Positions 1 to 6,280 of a stretch of DNA of 7,738 nucleotides are shown here, one piece after another. Origin of the DNA: Eubacterium sp. (GTDB taxonomy: Bacteria > Bacillota_A > Clostridia > Lachnospirales > Lachnospiraceae); assembly GCA_023663915.1 (NCBI GenBank), contig JAMPGN010000199.1:1-7738 (forward strand). Direction: 5' to 3'. A program made the translations under genes and the position numbers. The notes under the pieces were generated by a model. The model saw only the letters and a program-made list of their open reading frames with translations, was not told the DNA's origin and searched no databases. The number at the start of each line of letters is the position of its first letter. Position 1 is the first letter of the stretch.

Positions 1-147
1 GAAACTGTTCGTCAAAGAGAGCTGGAGCCATTGCAGAAAATCAATGACAACTATGAAAAAATAGTTCTCTCATTAGACACAGGCTTGGATTCCTCTTACG
101 AAGGTATTAAATCAATCAATCTTATAGAGTGGCTGCTTGAAAAATAA
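1..147 (+). CDS. C-terminal end of a DUF4143-type ATP-binding protein (partial)
   Basis: Frame 1 is open from the window edge for 48 codons to the TAA at 145-147; the start lies outside the window. The readable tail contains a ...REL..L..I.DNY.KIVLSLD segment (residues about 6-26 of the fragment), then an EGIKSINLIEWLL end. This matches my memory of the C-terminus of AAA-type ATPases carrying a DUF4143 domain, a nuclease-like fold of unknown physiological role that is common and often multicopy in Clostridia and Bacteroidetes. No Walker motifs are visible because they would lie upstream, so the family call rests on this tail alone. No terminator hairpin follows the stop. It reads in the same direction as the cluster-assembly operon, but that operon has its own promoter, so a functional link is unlikely. 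Confidence 0.65.
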   Translation, partial: ETVRQRELEPLQKINDNYEKIVLSLDTGLDSSYEGIKSINLIEWLLEK

Positions 148-213
148 AGGATCATTACAAAAAATTGCAAAAAAGATAACAGGAAGCAGCCATAAATTCT
201 TTTCCATTCCAAT

Positions 214-242
214 TTGACATCCTGCGCCATCTATGCTATTAT
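214..242 (+). promoter_or_regulatory. Sigma-A type promoter of the nifS-nifU-rrf2 operon
   Basis: A perfect -35 box TTGACA (214-219) and a -10 box TATTAT (237-242, one mismatch to TATAAT) are separated by exactly 17 bases. Transcription should begin at about 248-250. This is one of the strongest promoters by consensus in the window. A strong core promoter partly covered by a palindrome is the usual arrangement for a repressed housekeeping operon. Confidence 0.8.
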
Positions 243-266
243 TTACCTACCAAATAAGTAGGTAAA
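242..266. promoter_or_regulatory. Palindromic operator, probable binding site of the downstream Rrf2/IscR-like regulator
   Basis: Two perfect 9-base arms, TTTACCTAC (242-250) and GTAGGTAAA (258-266), flank a 7-base AT-rich centre. The palindrome starts on the last base of the -10 box, covers the expected transcription start, and ends where the ribosome binding site begins, so a bound dimer would block initiation. Its 25 bp size and its C-AC-(A/T)3-AGT-G core resemble the E. coli IscR type 1 site, and its A/T4-CC-N13-GG-A/T4 frame resembles the type 2 site. An Rrf2 gene lies in the same operon, so autoregulation is the natural inference. The palindrome is read directly; the ligand is inferred. 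Confidence 0.7.
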
Positions 267-278
267 AGGAGGAACATC

Positions 279-1472
279 ATGCAAATTTACGCTGATAACG
301 CCGCAACAACGAAAATGAGCAGGGCGGCAATAGACGCTATGTTACCCTATCTGGACAAGATTTATGGGAATCCATCCAGCCTGCACTCGGCGGGGCAGGA
401 AGCGAACGAGGCGCTTGCATCCGCGCGCAGCCGTATGGCAAAGTGCCTTAATTGTGACGCAGACGAAATCATTATTACGTCTGGCGGAAGCGAGGCGGAT
501 AATCAGGCGATCGTATCCGCTGCGCGCATCGGAGAAAGGCAGGGGAAGAAACATATTATTTCCACGGCGTTTGAGCATCACGCAGTGCTTCATACGTTAA
601 ACAAGCTTGAAAAAGAAGGATTTGAGGTTACACTTTTGGATGTGCATGAGAACGGTCTGATTACTCCGCAGCAAGTAAACGATGCGATCCGACCGGATAC
701 CTGTCTTGTGACAGTCATGTATGCCAATAATGAAATAGGGACAATCCAGCCGATTGAGGAGATCGGAGCCGTCTGCCGTGAAAAACAAGTGCTCTTTCAC
801 ACCGACGCGGTGCAGGCAGTGGGGCATCTGCCGTTAGATGTCCAAGAGCAGAATATTGACATGCTCTCGCTCTCGGCGCATAAGTTCCATGGTCCGAAAG
901 GAATCGGCGCGCTCTATGCGAAGAAGGGAATACGGCTTACCAATCTGATCGAGGGCGGTATGCAGGAAAAAGGCAGAAGGGCAGGGACAGAAAACATTCC
1001 GGCGATCATGGGCATGGCGGCGGCAATGGAAGAAGCGTGTGCGCATATCGATGCGAATATGGCGGCGGTTTCCGGACTACGGGACAGGCTGATCGCAGGG
1101 CTTTCCAAGATATCACATGCCGTTTTAAACGGAGATGCGTCGCGGCGGCTGCCGGGCAACGTCAGTTTTTGTTTTGAGGGAATCGAGGGGGAATCGCTTC
1201 TGCTCCTGCTGGATGATAAAGGGGTATTCGCTTCATCGGGTTCCGCCTGCACATCGGGTTCACTTGATCCCAGCCATGTTCTTCTAGCGATCGGAAGACC
1301 TCATGAGATCGCGCACGGTTCACTGAGGCTGACAATCTCGGAGGAGACTAGCGAGGAGGAGATTGATTATATCATTCAGACGGTCGGTGATGTGGTGGAC
1401 TATCTGCGCAGTATATCACCGGTATGGCGTGATCTGGCAGATGGAAAAACGAACTTTATCACATGTGAATAG
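279..1472 (+). CDS. nifS: Cysteine desulfurase, NifS/IscS family
   Basis: This is a 397-residue, cytoplasmic, PLP-dependent class V aminotransferase-fold enzyme. It takes sulfur from L-cysteine as a persulfide, releasing alanine, and passes it to the scaffold protein. Visible landmarks are the N-terminal YADNAATT motif (4-11), the cofactor-contacting histidine in FEHHAV (H100/H101), the DAVQAVG stretch (176-182), the PLP Schiff-base lysine in SAHKFHGPKG (K202), and the sulfur-carrying cysteine in SSGSACTSG (C324). The short loop around the cysteine is typical of the IscS/NifS group. Length is normal and no key residue is missing. The start is set by AAGGAGG at 266-272, six bases before the ATG. 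It is the first gene of an operon with nifU and an Rrf2 regulator, so it most likely serves general iron-sulfur cluster assembly. No nif genes are present, so the nifS name reflects family only; iscS would be equally fair. Confidence 0.97.
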   Translation: MQIYADNAATTKMSRAAIDAMLPYLDKIYGNPSSLHSAGQEANEALASARSRMAKCLNCDADEIIITSGGSEADNQAIVSAARIGERQGKKHIISTAFEHHAVLHTLNKLEKEGFEVTLLDVHENGLITPQQVNDAIRPDTCLVTVMYANNEIGTIQPIEEIGAVCREKQVLFHTDAVQAVGHLPLDVQEQNIDMLSLSAHKFHGPKGIGALYAKKGIRLTNLIEGGMQEKGRRAGTENIPAIMGMAAAMEEACAHIDANMAAVSGLRDRLIAGLSKISHAVLNGDASRRLPGNVSFCFEGIEGESLLLLLDDKGVFASSGSACTSGSLDPSHVLLAIGRPHEIAHGSLRLTISEETSEEEIDYIIQTVGDVVDYLRSISPVWRDLADGKTNFITCE

Positions 1473-1593
1473 AATGTCAGTCTGTCAGCGTGGCAGTATA
1501 CAAAAATCTGCATGGAATATGCCAGCATTCTATTTCTGGTTATTGCCATATCAGACAGGCTTCATCAACAAGAATGGAAGAGAGGTATATCAT

Positions 1594-1980
1594 ATGGCTT
1601 TATACAGTGAAAAAGTAATGGATCATTTTCGCAATCCCCGCAACGTGGGGATAATAGAGGATGCGGACGGCATCGGTGAAGTTGGCAACGCCAAGTGCGG
1701 CGATATCATGAAAATTTATCTGAAAATAGATAACGACGTGATCGAGGATGTGAGATTTGAGACGTTTGGCTGTGGCAGTGCGATTGCTTCCAGCTCCATG
1801 GCGACGGAACTGATCAAAGGCAGACCCGTTTCGGAAGCATTAGAGTTGTCCAACAAGGCGGTAGCGGAGGCGCTCGACGGACTTCCGGCGCACAAGATGC
1901 ACTGTTCTGTGCTGGCGGAAGAAGCGATCAAGGCGGCGATCGAAGATTATTATCAGAAGAACAATAAGGCAGGAAATTAG
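1594..1980 (+). CDS. nifU: Iron-sulfur cluster assembly scaffold protein, NifU/IscU family
   Basis: The product is 128 residues, the size of a free-standing IscU or NifU N-terminal domain. It assembles a [2Fe-2S] cluster from iron and NifS-derived sulfur and hands it to apo-proteins in the cytoplasm. The three ligand cysteines are present: C35 in NAKCGD, with the conserved D37 two residues on, C60 in FGCGSAIASSS, and C104 in HKMHCSVLA. The N-terminus with HFRNPRNVG (11-19) is the usual family start. The reading frame stays open upstream to 1363, inside nifS, but residues before the ATG at 1594 resemble no family member. GGAAGAGAGG (1576-1585) sits eight bases before this ATG. The canonical LPPVK chaperone-recognition motif of proteobacterial IscU is absent; ALDGLPAHK occupies the region. 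The stop is three bases before the regulator gene. Confidence 0.96.
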   Translation: MALYSEKVMDHFRNPRNVGIIEDADGIGEVGNAKCGDIMKIYLKIDNDVIEDVRFETFGCGSAIASSSMATELIKGRPVSEALELSNKAVAEALDGLPAHKMHCSVLAEEAIKAAIEDYYQKNNKAGN

Positions 1981-1983
1981 AAG

Positions 1984-2394
1984 ATGATGATTTCTACGCG
2001 TGGAAGGTATGCACTGCGGGTTATGGTTGATCTGGCGGAGCACTGCGGCGACGGATACATTCCTATGAAAGATGTGGCGGCAAGACAGGAGATCTCTTTG
2101 AAATATCTGGAGAGAATATTGCCTGTCTTGACGAAAAATAATATGATAGAGGGAGTCCACGGTAAAGGCGGCGGCTACCGCCTTACCCGTAGGGCGCAGG
2201 AGTACAGAGTAGGCGAGATCATAAGGCTTACGGAGGGGGATCTTGCACCGGTGTCATGTCTGGAAAGTAACCGGAAACGCTGCGAGAGAACCGCGGAATG
2301 CAGAACTCTCCCCATGTGGCAGAGATTTTACGAGATCGTGAATGACTATTTTGATGGGATTACACTCGCCGATCTGATGCGGAATGATTCATAG
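1984..2394 (+). CDS. Rrf2 family transcriptional regulator, IscR-like iron-sulfur sensor
   Basis: This is a 136-residue winged-helix DNA-binding protein. Family landmarks are the TRGRYALRVMVDLA N-terminus (5-18), the recognition helix around ISLKYLERIL (37-46) including E43 as in E. coli IscR, and the wing GVHGKGGGYRL (57-67). C92, C100 and C106 line up with the cluster ligands C92, C98 and C104 of E. coli IscR, with two extra residues after the first, so a [2Fe-2S] cluster is likely. The position matching IscR H107 is L109, so the fourth ligand must differ. AGGAA (1971-1975) lies eight bases before the first of two tandem ATGs (1984, 1987), favouring 1984. Only three bases separate it from nifU, so it is co-transcribed and probably represses the operon through the 242-266 palindrome. 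Placement last rather than first is less usual for iscR. A cysteine-metabolism regulator like CymR is less likely because CymR lacks these cysteines. Confidence 0.94.
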   Translation: MMISTRGRYALRVMVDLAEHCGDGYIPMKDVAARQEISLKYLERILPVLTKNNMIEGVHGKGGGYRLTRRAQEYRVGEIIRLTEGDLAPVSCLESNRKRCERTAECRTLPMWQRFYEIVNDYFDGITLADLMRNDS

Positions 2395-2421
2395 TGTGAA
2401 TGGGCAGACGAATCAATCGCA

Positions 2422-2446
2422 TTTTCCTATTTCATGCATAGGATAA
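2422..2446. promoter_or_regulatory. Degenerate palindrome upstream of the ZIP gene, possible second Rrf2 site with overlapping promoter
   Basis: CCTA (2426-2429) and TAGG (2439-2442) are nine bases apart, the same spacing as in the 242-266 operator, and A/T runs flank both sides. By my alignment 15 of 25 positions are identical to that operator. A possible -10 box TAAAAT (2444-2449) overlaps the right arm; no good -35 is visible (TTTTCC at 2422-2427 is the best available). It lies 28 bp after the rrf2 stop and about 40 bp before the ZIP start. By eye these are the only two CCTA-N9-TAGG occurrences in the window. Binding by the same regulator is an inference; a chance palindrome remains possible. 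Confidence 0.35.
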
Positions 2447-2484
2447 AATAACTGCCATAGAGTAAGAAAGGTCGGGATAATGAT

Positions 2485-3261
2485 ATGCAGCTGGCGCTTG
2501 GACTACTGATTCCCTTCGCGGGAACGACGCTCGGCTCTGCAATGGTTTTTTGCATGAGAAGAGAAATGAATAAGAAGCTGGAGAAGATGCTCTTAGGGTT
2601 TGCTTCGGGTGTGATGATCGCTGCCTCTGTATGGTCACTGCTTATTCCGGCAATCGATATGGCAACGGAGCAGGGCAGGATCGCGTGGGTGCCTGCTACG
2701 GTCGGCTTCCTTGGCGGAATGTTATTTCTGCTTGTACTTGACAGTCTGATTCCGCATCTGCATTTGGAGAGTACCCATCCGGAGGGGATTGAAGCGAATT
2801 TAAAAAAAACAACTATGCTTGTCCTTGCGGTGACACTGCACAATATTCCGGAAGGAATGTCTGTCGGTGTGACTTTTGCGGGAGCTTTGCTTGGTGATGC
2901 CGGCATTACTATGGCAGGGGCGTTTGTATTAGCGGTCGGGATTGCGATTCAGAATTTCCCGGAGGGAGCGATCATATCCATGCCTCTTCGTGGTGAGGGC
3001 ATGTCGCGGACACGTTCGTTTGTGTATGGTTCGCTATCGGGTATTGTAGAACCGATTGCGGCGGCAGTCACGATAATGCTTGCCAGCCAGATCGTGCCGG
3101 CGCTTCCTTATCTGCTTGCATTTGCGGCAGGCGCTATGATCTATGTGGTGGTGGAGGAATTGATTCCGGAGTCCCAGACAGGAGAACATAGCAACATCGG
3201 TACGGTCGGTGTTGCATTTGGATTTGTAATCATGATGATACTGGACGTTGCGTTAGGATAG
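2485..3261 (+). CDS. ZIP family divalent metal transporter (GufA/ZupT-like)
   Basis: This 258-residue inner-membrane protein should import divalent metal (zinc, possibly iron or manganese) into the cytoplasm. Hydrophobic segments lie near 3-23, 36-56, 69-89, 108-133, 142-165, 178-200, 205-227 and 238-257, fitting the eight-helix ZIP fold. The binuclear metal site is recognisable: H119, N120 and E123 in HNIPEG on helix 4, Q156, N157 and E160 in QNFPEG on helix 5, and E189 in SGIVEP on helix 6. The loop before helix 4 (HLHLESTHPEG, 91-101) is histidine-rich, as is usual for metal capture. The start has only a weak GGGA (2474-2477) seven bases ahead, but the N-terminus fits the family. It follows the cluster-assembly operon in the same direction after 90 bp, with a possible shared operator between them. 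Substrate cannot be settled from sequence. Confidence 0.94.
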   Translation: MQLALGLLIPFAGTTLGSAMVFCMRREMNKKLEKMLLGFASGVMIAASVWSLLIPAIDMATEQGRIAWVPATVGFLGGMLFLLVLDSLIPHLHLESTHPEGIEANLKKTTMLVLAVTLHNIPEGMSVGVTFAGALLGDAGITMAGAFVLAVGIAIQNFPEGAIISMPLRGEGMSRTRSFVYGSLSGIVEPIAAAVTIMLASQIVPALPYLLAFAAGAMIYVVVEELIPESQTGEHSNIGTVGVAFGFVIMMILDVALG

Positions 3262-3267
3262 ATGCGC

Positions 3268-3309
3268 GGCGTGCGGTTTGGTGCGGCGGCACGTCTTGAT
3301 TTTTGTCTT
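3268..3309 (+). terminator. Possible rho-independent terminator after the ZIP gene
   Basis: GGCGTGC (3268-3274) pairs with GCACGTC (3289-3295), seven pairs including one G-T wobble, and a T-rich run follows (3296-3309, broken by G, A and C). The 14-base loop is long and the T tract imperfect, so termination may be weak. A smaller alternative hairpin, GTGC-GGCG-GCAC (3281-3292), competes. It sits just after the stop codon and immediately before the next promoter, where a terminator is expected. Confidence 0.35.
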
Positions 3310-3336
3310 GTGAATCGGTAAAGCGTCATGTATAAT
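3308..3336 (+). promoter_or_regulatory. Promoter of the MATE transporter gene, with an inverted repeat over the -10 box
   Basis: A -35 TTGTGA (3308-3313) and a perfect -10 TATAAT (3331-3336) are 17 bases apart. Transcription should start near 3343, which leaves a leader of about 60 bases before the ATG at 3404. A perfect inverted repeat, CGTCAT (3324-3329) and ATGACG (3335-3340) with five bases between, straddles the -10 box and could be a repressor site. No regulator gene adjoins it. Confidence 0.7.
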
Positions 3337-3403
3337 GACGATAGAAAATCCGGCAATTTTATTTGGCAGGAAATTACGACAGCATATAAGGAATGAATTT
3401 ACG

Positions 3404-4756
3404 ATGAATGAAAAGAATAATTTGACACGGGGAAGTGTAGGGAAAAATCTGCTTTTATTTGCGATGCCCTACCTTTTATCTTGTTTTATGCAGACTTTTT
3501 ATGGGATGGCGGATCTGTTTGTGGTGGGGCTTTACAACGGTTCGGAGACGACTACGGCGGTGTCAGTCGGCAGCCAGGTGATGCATATGCTGACCGTTAT
3601 CATTGTGGGGTTTGCCATGGGGACGACGGTGCGGATTGGACGCAGTGTCGGAGCCAAAGACGATCGGGCAATGTCTGAGACAGTGGGAACGTCCATCGTG
3701 TTTTTTTCCGTGTTTGCGGTGGTTGTGACGGGCGTGCTTCTGATCTGTACGTCGGCGATTACCAAAGTTATGTTAACTCCCACCGAGGCGGTGGCGGAGA
3801 CCAGAATCTATCTTGCCATATGTTTTGCAGGGATACCCTTTATCACGGCATACAATGTAATCAGCAGTATTTTCCGGGGAGCGGGAGATTCCAGGCGTCC
3901 GATGTATTTCGTGGGTGTCGCCTGCGTGGTCAATATCGCGCTTGATTTTGTTTTTATCGGGTTGTGCGGTCTGGGCGCGGCGGGCGCGGCGCTCGGAACA
4001 GTCTGCGGACAGGCTGTGAGTGTGGCGGTATCCCTTGTGATGATGCGCAGGCGGGATATGGGGATACATATCGGACGACAGGATATTCGTGCAGACAGGG
4101 AAGTGATCTTGCAGATACTTAAGGTGGGCGCGCCGATCGCCATGCAGGACGGATTGATTCAGATTGCGTTTATCGTGATCACGGTGATTGCGAACAGCCG
4201 GGGATTAATCATATCGGCGGCGGTAGGGATTGTCGAGAAGCTGATCGGATTTATGTTCCTTGTTCCTTCGGCTTTTTTGTCTGCAATCTCTACTATTACG
4301 GCACAGAATATGGGCGCAAACAAAGCAGAACGGGCACGCCGCTCGCTGTACTATGGGCTTGCAATCACGGTAGGGTGGGGCTGCCTATGTGCGTTGTATA
4401 ACCAATTCCTGCCGCATACGCTTGTGGGAATCTTTACGAGGGATGCGGCTGTGCTGGCGGCTGGCTGTGAATATCTTAGGTCTTATGCTTTTGACTGTGT
4501 CTTCGCGGCAATTCATTTCTGTTTCAGCGGATATTTCTGTGGAGACCAGAAATCGATGATCTCGTTTATACATAATATCACGGCGATCCTGCTTGTGCGC
4601 ATTCCGGGGGCGTGGCTGGCGAGTAAATTTTTCCCGGAGTCGCTCTATCCGATGGGCTGGGCGGCGCCACTCGGTTCGTTGTTATCGGCGTTGATCTGTA
4701 TCGGATTCTATGCCTACTACCGCAGGCGTGAGAGACAGATGATGCGTGTGGAGTGA
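3404..4756 (+). CDS. MATE family efflux transporter
   Basis: The predicted 450-residue integral membrane protein is the normal length for the 12-helix MATE fold, two six-helix lobes. Such proteins export cationic drugs, dyes or metabolites in exchange for Na+ or H+. Landmarks in the N-lobe are the first helix with MPYLLSCFMQTFYGMADLFVVG features (21-42), the RGAGDSRRPM loop (158-167) and NIALDFVFIG (177-186) with the following GAAGAALGT (191-199). In the C-lobe they are KVGAPIAMQDG (240-250) and STITAQNMGA (296-305), the counterpart of the N-lobe start. The frame is open back to 3335, but that ATG overlaps the -10 box, so it cannot be on the transcript. The ATG at 3404 has AAGGAA (3388-3393) ten bases ahead and gives a family-typical N-terminus. 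It stands as a single gene; the substrate is unknown and drug resistance should not be assumed. Confidence 0.95.
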   Translation: MNEKNNLTRGSVGKNLLLFAMPYLLSCFMQTFYGMADLFVVGLYNGSETTTAVSVGSQVMHMLTVIIVGFAMGTTVRIGRSVGAKDDRAMSETVGTSIVFFSVFAVVVTGVLLICTSAITKVMLTPTEAVAETRIYLAICFAGIPFITAYNVISSIFRGAGDSRRPMYFVGVACVVNIALDFVFIGLCGLGAAGAALGTVCGQAVSVAVSLVMMRRRDMGIHIGRQDIRADREVILQILKVGAPIAMQDGLIQIAFIVITVIANSRGLIISAAVGIVEKLIGFMFLVPSAFLSAISTITAQNMGANKAERARRSLYYGLAITVGWGCLCALYNQFLPHTLVGIFTRDAAVLAAGCEYLRSYAFDCVFAAIHFCFSGYFCGDQKSMISFIHNITAILLVRIPGAWLASKFFPESLYPMGWAAPLGSLLSALICIGFYAYYRRRERQMMRVE

Positions 4757-4849
4757 AAAGCACAGGAGGCAGATGGAAAGCGGCGGTGTGACCGCGCAGG
4801 GCAGATTGAGTAGAAATAAGGCAAAAATAGGGCAAAAATGATATATTTG
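4757..4849 (+). other. Intergenic stretch between the MATE gene and the MCP promoter
   Basis: There is no convincing gene here. It holds a short GC hairpin (GCGGT-GTG-ACCGC, 4783-4795) with no following T tract, so it is a poor terminator, and a tandem pair of GGCAAAAAT (4820-4828 and 4831-4839), spaced 11 bases apart. The A-runs lie one helical turn apart and about 20 bp upstream of the -35 box, a place where they could bend DNA or act as an UP-like element; that role is conjecture. Confidence 0.4.
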
Positions 4850-4878
4850 TAGACGAGCGAGACGGTTTCATGTATAAT
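4850..4878 (+). promoter_or_regulatory. Promoter of the chemotaxis receptor gene
   Basis: A perfect -10 TATAAT (4873-4878) lies 17 bases after TAGACG (4850-4855), which matches four of six -35 positions. The 11-mer TCATGTATAAT is identical to the -10 context of the MATE promoter. This looks like a sigma-A promoter; I see no good flagellar sigma-D match (TAAA with GCCGATAT). It leaves a leader of about 94 bases (4885-4978) containing only a weak CTGTC/GACGG hairpin and a T run at 4949-4955. I recognise no riboswitch there. Confidence 0.6.
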
Positions 4879-4978
4879 ATGCGTAGTTATAGCTGTCGGA
4901 ATATAGACGGTTAGGATGGTCAATTCATTTTAATAGGAAATAGTTTCGTTTTTTGTCTGGAACTTGGGAGGTTACGCA

Positions 4979-6256
4979 ATGAAAACAATCAGGGGGAAAC
5001 TTATGGTTGCCGTCTCAGCGACGGTACTTGTCATTTTATTTGTCGGTTCGCTTGTGAGTGCGGTCAGTGTCGGCAAGGCAAGTGTGGGAAGCGCAGTCGG
5101 TATGGCAGCCGTGATCGGGCTGGTCGGATCGGCAGTGACCAGTGTGATTGTTGGGCTGATATTTGGCAAGGCTTTAACGCCGCTTGCAGAGTTGAAACAG
5201 TTTGCGGCAGGCAATTTCAGCGAGCAGGACGCTTCGGCAGGCAGGAACAAGGTTGCGGCAGGGTTCAAGGATGAGATTGAGGAGATTACTTCTGCCACCA
5301 GAAGTATCAAACATCAGATCAAGGAGACAATCACCGGGACAAACGAGGAGGCGTCGAACATAGCGCAGACAGTGTCGGCGGCATACAGCGAGATGGCGGA
5401 TCTGAATAACAATATTGACGAGATGGATCAGATCATGGAGCAGTTGATCGACAAGGTCAGGGAAGCGGCGGACGTGACGCAGAGCATCAGCCAGGCGAGC
5501 AGCGAGATCGGCAGCAAGGTGGATGGTGTGGCAGACAAAGCGGCGGATTCGTCAGAGGCATCCAACAAGATCCATACCCGCGCGGTGGAATTGTATCATA
5601 CTACGTTGGAATCGAGTCAGCAGGCGGGCGTGATCTATCAAAGCGCGGAAGAGGAGCTGGAACATTCTATTAAAGGCGTGGAAAAGATAGAACTCATCAA
5701 GACTTTATCCCAGGAGATTGGCGGCATTGCGAACCAGACGAACTTGATTGCCTTAAATGCCGCAATCGAGGCGGCGAGAGCGGGTGAGGCTGGCAGGGGC
5801 TTCGCGGTGGTTGCGGAAGAGGTCGGGAATCTGGCAGATAATTCACAGGCGACTGTGGAGAAGATTCAGACGGTTATCGATGAGGTCGTGGGGTCGGTTC
5901 TGGAGTTAAAAGACAGTGCGGCGAGACTGTTGGACTTTATGAAAGACCATGTAGTGAAAGATTATCAGTCCATGGTGGATACCGCAGAGCAGTACCAGAA
6001 AGATGCCGTATTCTTTGCCGACATTGCAAATGATCTGGGAGCCTCGTCGGAACAAATGAGCGCATCCGTGGAGGAAATGCTCGCATCCCTGGGTGCGGTG
6101 ACGGAGTTAAACGGCGTGATCGTCGAGGAGGTCCGGGGCGTATCGGAGGCAATGCAGCATACCAACGTCGGCTCGGAAGAGATTCTGCGCAAGATGGCAA
6201 TCTTGGAGAGGAGCAGCCGTGCTTTGCAGGAGATCGCGGCAAACTTCCAGATCTGA
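4979..6256 (+). CDS. Methyl-accepting chemotaxis protein lacking a sizeable ectodomain
   Basis: This 425-residue receptor would signal through CheW and CheA to the flagellar motor or another output. Two hydrophobic segments (about 8-31 and 36-62) are joined by only a few residues, so there is no room for a periplasmic or extracellular sensor domain. A HAMP-like region follows (about 62-118; [15 protein letters not shown] and DEIEEI are its two helix starts). The rest is the signalling coiled coil, with the conserved hairpin tip from [10 protein letters not shown] through [19 protein letters not shown] (251-282). Arms of roughly 150-157 residues on each side suggest the 44-heptad class. The residue after EEV, usually arginine, is glycine (G283). 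There is no CheR-docking pentapeptide at the C-terminus. GGGAGG (4966-4971) is seven bases before the ATG; the TTG at 4964 overlaps this site and is not the start. No other chemotaxis gene is nearby. The stimulus is unknown. Confidence 0.95.
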   Translation: MKTIRGKLMVAVSATVLVILFVGSLVSAVSVGKASVGSAVGMAAVIGLVGSAVTSVIVGLIFGKALTPLAELKQFAAGNFSEQDASAGRNKVAAGFKDEIEEITSATRSIKHQIKETITGTNEEASNIAQTVSAAYSEMADLNNNIDEMDQIMEQLIDKVREAADVTQSISQASSEIGSKVDGVADKAADSSEASNKIHTRAVELYHTTLESSQQAGVIYQSAEEELEHSIKGVEKIELIKTLSQEIGGIANQTNLIALNAAIEAARAGEAGRGFAVVAEEVGNLADNSQATVEKIQTVIDEVVGSVLELKDSAARLLDFMKDHVVKDYQSMVDTAEQYQKDAVFFADIANDLGASSEQMSASVEEMLASLGAVTELNGVIVEEVRGVSEAMQHTNVGSEEILRKMAILERSSRALQEIAANFQI

Positions 6257-6280
6257 CCGACGGAAGTCCGGTATTGGTGA

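Noticed and set aside
1363..1593. N-terminal extension of NifU from an ATG inside nifS
   Set aside because: The extra 77 residues resemble no family member and overlap nifS; the ATG at 1594 has a ribosome binding site and gives the standard N-terminus.
2427..2906. A 159-codon minus-strand open frame opposite the ZIP gene
   Set aside because: It is antisense to a clear ZIP transporter, its product is serine/proline-rich with no recognisable motif, and it is best read as a codon-bias shadow.
3335..3403. Upstream ATG for the MATE gene
   Set aside because: It falls inside the -10 box of the gene's own promoter, so it would not be transcribed; the start at 3404 fits the family.
4783..4795. GCGGT-GTG-ACCGC hairpin as a terminator of the MATE gene
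   Set aside because: No T tract follows, and the five-pair stem with a three-base loop is too slight.
4964..4978. TTG start for the MCP gene
   Set aside because: The codon abuts the Shine-Dalgarno sequence GGGAGG that serves the ATG at 4979.
4885..4978. Riboswitch (cyclic di-GMP type considered) in the MCP leader
   Set aside because: The leader is about 94 bases with only a weak five-pair hairpin and none of the conserved riboswitch elements I know.
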